Assembly (NCBI GenBank): GCA_904501835.1
Contig: CAJGBW010000067.1
Coordinates: 1-6,167, forward strand
Direction: 5' to 3'
Source of the DNA: an uncultured Bacteroidales bacterium
GTDB taxonomy: Bacteria; Bacteroidota; Bacteroidia; Bacteroidales; UBA932
DNA: 6,167 nt
The stretch's first letter is position 1. Each line of letters opens with the position of its first letter. Positions 5,813 through 6,167 of the stretch are shown one piece after another. Both the position numbers and the translations under genes were made by a program. The notes beneath the pieces were generated by a model. That model had not been told where the DNA came from, made no database searches, and worked only from the letters and a program-made list of their open reading frames with translations.

Positions 5813-5836
5813 TCGCTAGGGCTCAGCGACTAGTCG
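5813..5836. repeat. short hairpin and 10-bp palindrome at the surface-protein stop codon
   Basis: TCGCT (5813-5817) pairs with AGCGA (5825-5829) around a 7-base loop. The adjoining CGACTAGTCG (5827-5836) is a perfect 10-bp palindrome containing the TAG stop codon. The two structures overlap and are mutually exclusive. Confidence 0.6.
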
Positions 5837-6167
5837 ATTACTTGGAGACAACGGACAGACTCGCCGCCCGCGCGACGGCCGTAGCTCGACGGAACAACAA
5901 GGCCATTGTAGCTGAAGTACATGCCGCACGCGTAGTAGCTGTTAGGAGATGCTGACCAACAGTGGCCGTAGTTGGGGACAAGTGTCAGACTGCCATTGTC
6001 TTCGCGGCGACTACCCGAAGCAGGGTACCAAATGGTGGATGCAGAACCGAACTTGCCGGAGAAATTCATGCCTTTGTTGCTACTGTTATAGGCGTAGCCA
6101 AAGTATTCAGAAGAACCTACTGCTTTTGACCAAACACCGCTACTACCACCATCGGGAACACGCCAAC
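5830..6167 (-). CDS. FISUMP-domain surface protein, C-terminal fragment (5' end beyond window)
   Basis: The minus-strand frame is open from the right window edge (first complete codon at 6165) to TAG at 5830-5832, giving 111 visible residues. The ATG at 6069 is internal, since the preceding codons encode the conserved WRVPDGGSSGVWSKAVG. The pattern WRVPDGG..GVW, then GMNFSGKFGS, IWYPASGSR, CWSASP, a loop-rich part and ESVRCLQ at the end, is that of the Fibrobacter succinogenes major paralogous domain. This Cys-containing module resembles the C-type-lectin-like fold and is common at the C-terminus of Bacteroidota lipoproteins and surface proteins. The N-terminus, and hence any lipoprotein signal, is not visible. 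The role is probably extracellular binding, by inference. Its base composition in the last 45 codons is unusual (see the variable-region entry). A candidate terminator lies at 5705-5728. Confidence 0.85.
   Translation of the reverse strand, partial: WRVPDGGSSGVWSKAVGSSEYFGYAYNSSNKGMNFSGKFGSASTIWYPASGSRREDNGSLTLVPNYGHCWSASPNSYYACGMYFSYNGLVVPSSYGRRAGGESVRCLQVID
5836..6009 (-). other. candidate DGR-type variable region (VR) in the FISUMP domain
   Basis: In the 37 codons from 5973 down to 5863, 21 have the form NNC (AAC, TAC, GGC, CAC, AGC, TGC, TTC, CGC). These encode the loop residues NYGH, NSYY, CG, YFSY, SYG and RxGG. The framework codons between them (TGT TGG TCA GCA TCT CCT; CTT GTT GTT CCG TCG) almost never end in C. 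This is what adenine-specific mutagenesis of AAC codons in a template would leave. The block ends with a less variable GAG TCT GTC CGT TGT CTC at the 3' side, where an initiation-of-mutagenic-homology segment would be. No matching template repeat or reverse transcriptase is in this window, so the call is tentative; bounds are approximate. Confidence 0.4.

Larger units (their letters stand above)
5349..5829. other. 481-bp gene-free, repeat- and hairpin-rich stretch
   Basis: No credible protein gene was found here. The only long open frame (5440-5796, plus strand) is of unusual composition, rich in Pro, His, Arg and Ser, and runs straight through a tandem repeat and several inverted repeats. 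The stretch holds, in order: the intrinsic terminator of the barrel gene; a four-copy heptamer repeat flanked by ACATTGC (5462-5468) and GCAATGT (5513-5519) as inverted copies; a large imperfect inverted repeat; an AT-rich spacer around 5670-5690; a GC-rich hairpin with a T-run in the minus sense; a second inverted repeat at 5748-5786; and an AT-rich segment at 5790-5812. Confidence 0.7.

Noticed and set aside
5349..5829. DGR template repeat within the gene-free stretch
   Set aside because: The conserved 3' part of the candidate variable region (TCTGTCCGTTGTCTCC) has no second copy here on either strand, so the template is not in this window.

Overview
The window looks like chromosomal DNA of a Bacteroidota (Bacteroidales-type) bacterium. 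Evidence: a textbook Bacteroides-style promoter (TTTG, 19 bp, TAnnTTTG) before the gene at 4764; A-rich leaders instead of clear Shine-Dalgarno sites; a small outer-membrane barrel protein ending in Phe; a pRiA4b ORF-3-like protein with an acidic tail; and the 3' end of a gene for a Fibrobacter-succinogenes-major-paralogous (FISUMP) type surface domain. No rRNA, tRNA, CRISPR array, transposase or integrase was recognised.

Layout. (1) 2-2434, plus strand: the 3' three quarters of a 67-kDa type signal peptide peptidase SppA gene, then, 24 bp later, a mannose-6-phosphate isomerase-family gene. (2) 2431-4651, minus strand: a compact three-gene cluster transcribed from about 4670 leftward, made of a COG0731-type radical SAM gene, a pRiA4b ORF-3-like gene and miaA (tRNA dimethylallyltransferase). 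miaA overlaps the gene before it by 11 bp, and its stop codon interlocks with the convergent isomerase stop codon. (3) 4652-4763: a short divergent promoter region. (4) 4764-5348, plus strand: a secreted, predicted outer-membrane beta-barrel protein with a good promoter and a strong intrinsic terminator. (5) 5349-5829: 481 bp without a credible gene, containing the terminator, a heptamer tandem repeat, a large imperfect inverted repeat and further hairpins. (6) 5830-6167, minus strand: the C-terminal end of a FISUMP-domain protein running off the window.

How the genes relate: the minus-strand cluster joins a tRNA position-37 modification enzyme (MiaA) to a radical SAM protein whose wider family includes the wyosine synthases. 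sppA and the isomerase-like gene probably share a transcript, but no functional link is evident.

The most interesting signals are as follows. The last ~45 codons of the FISUMP gene have the codon pattern expected of a diversity-generating retroelement (DGR) variable region: NNC codons at putative surface-loop positions between framework codons that mostly end in other bases. No template repeat or reverse transcriptase is visible in the window, so this is a hypothesis. The isomerase-like protein appears to have lost two of the four classical metal ligands and may be a pseudoenzyme or have changed function. The gene-free stretch holds a dense, unexplained group of repeats and inverted repeats.
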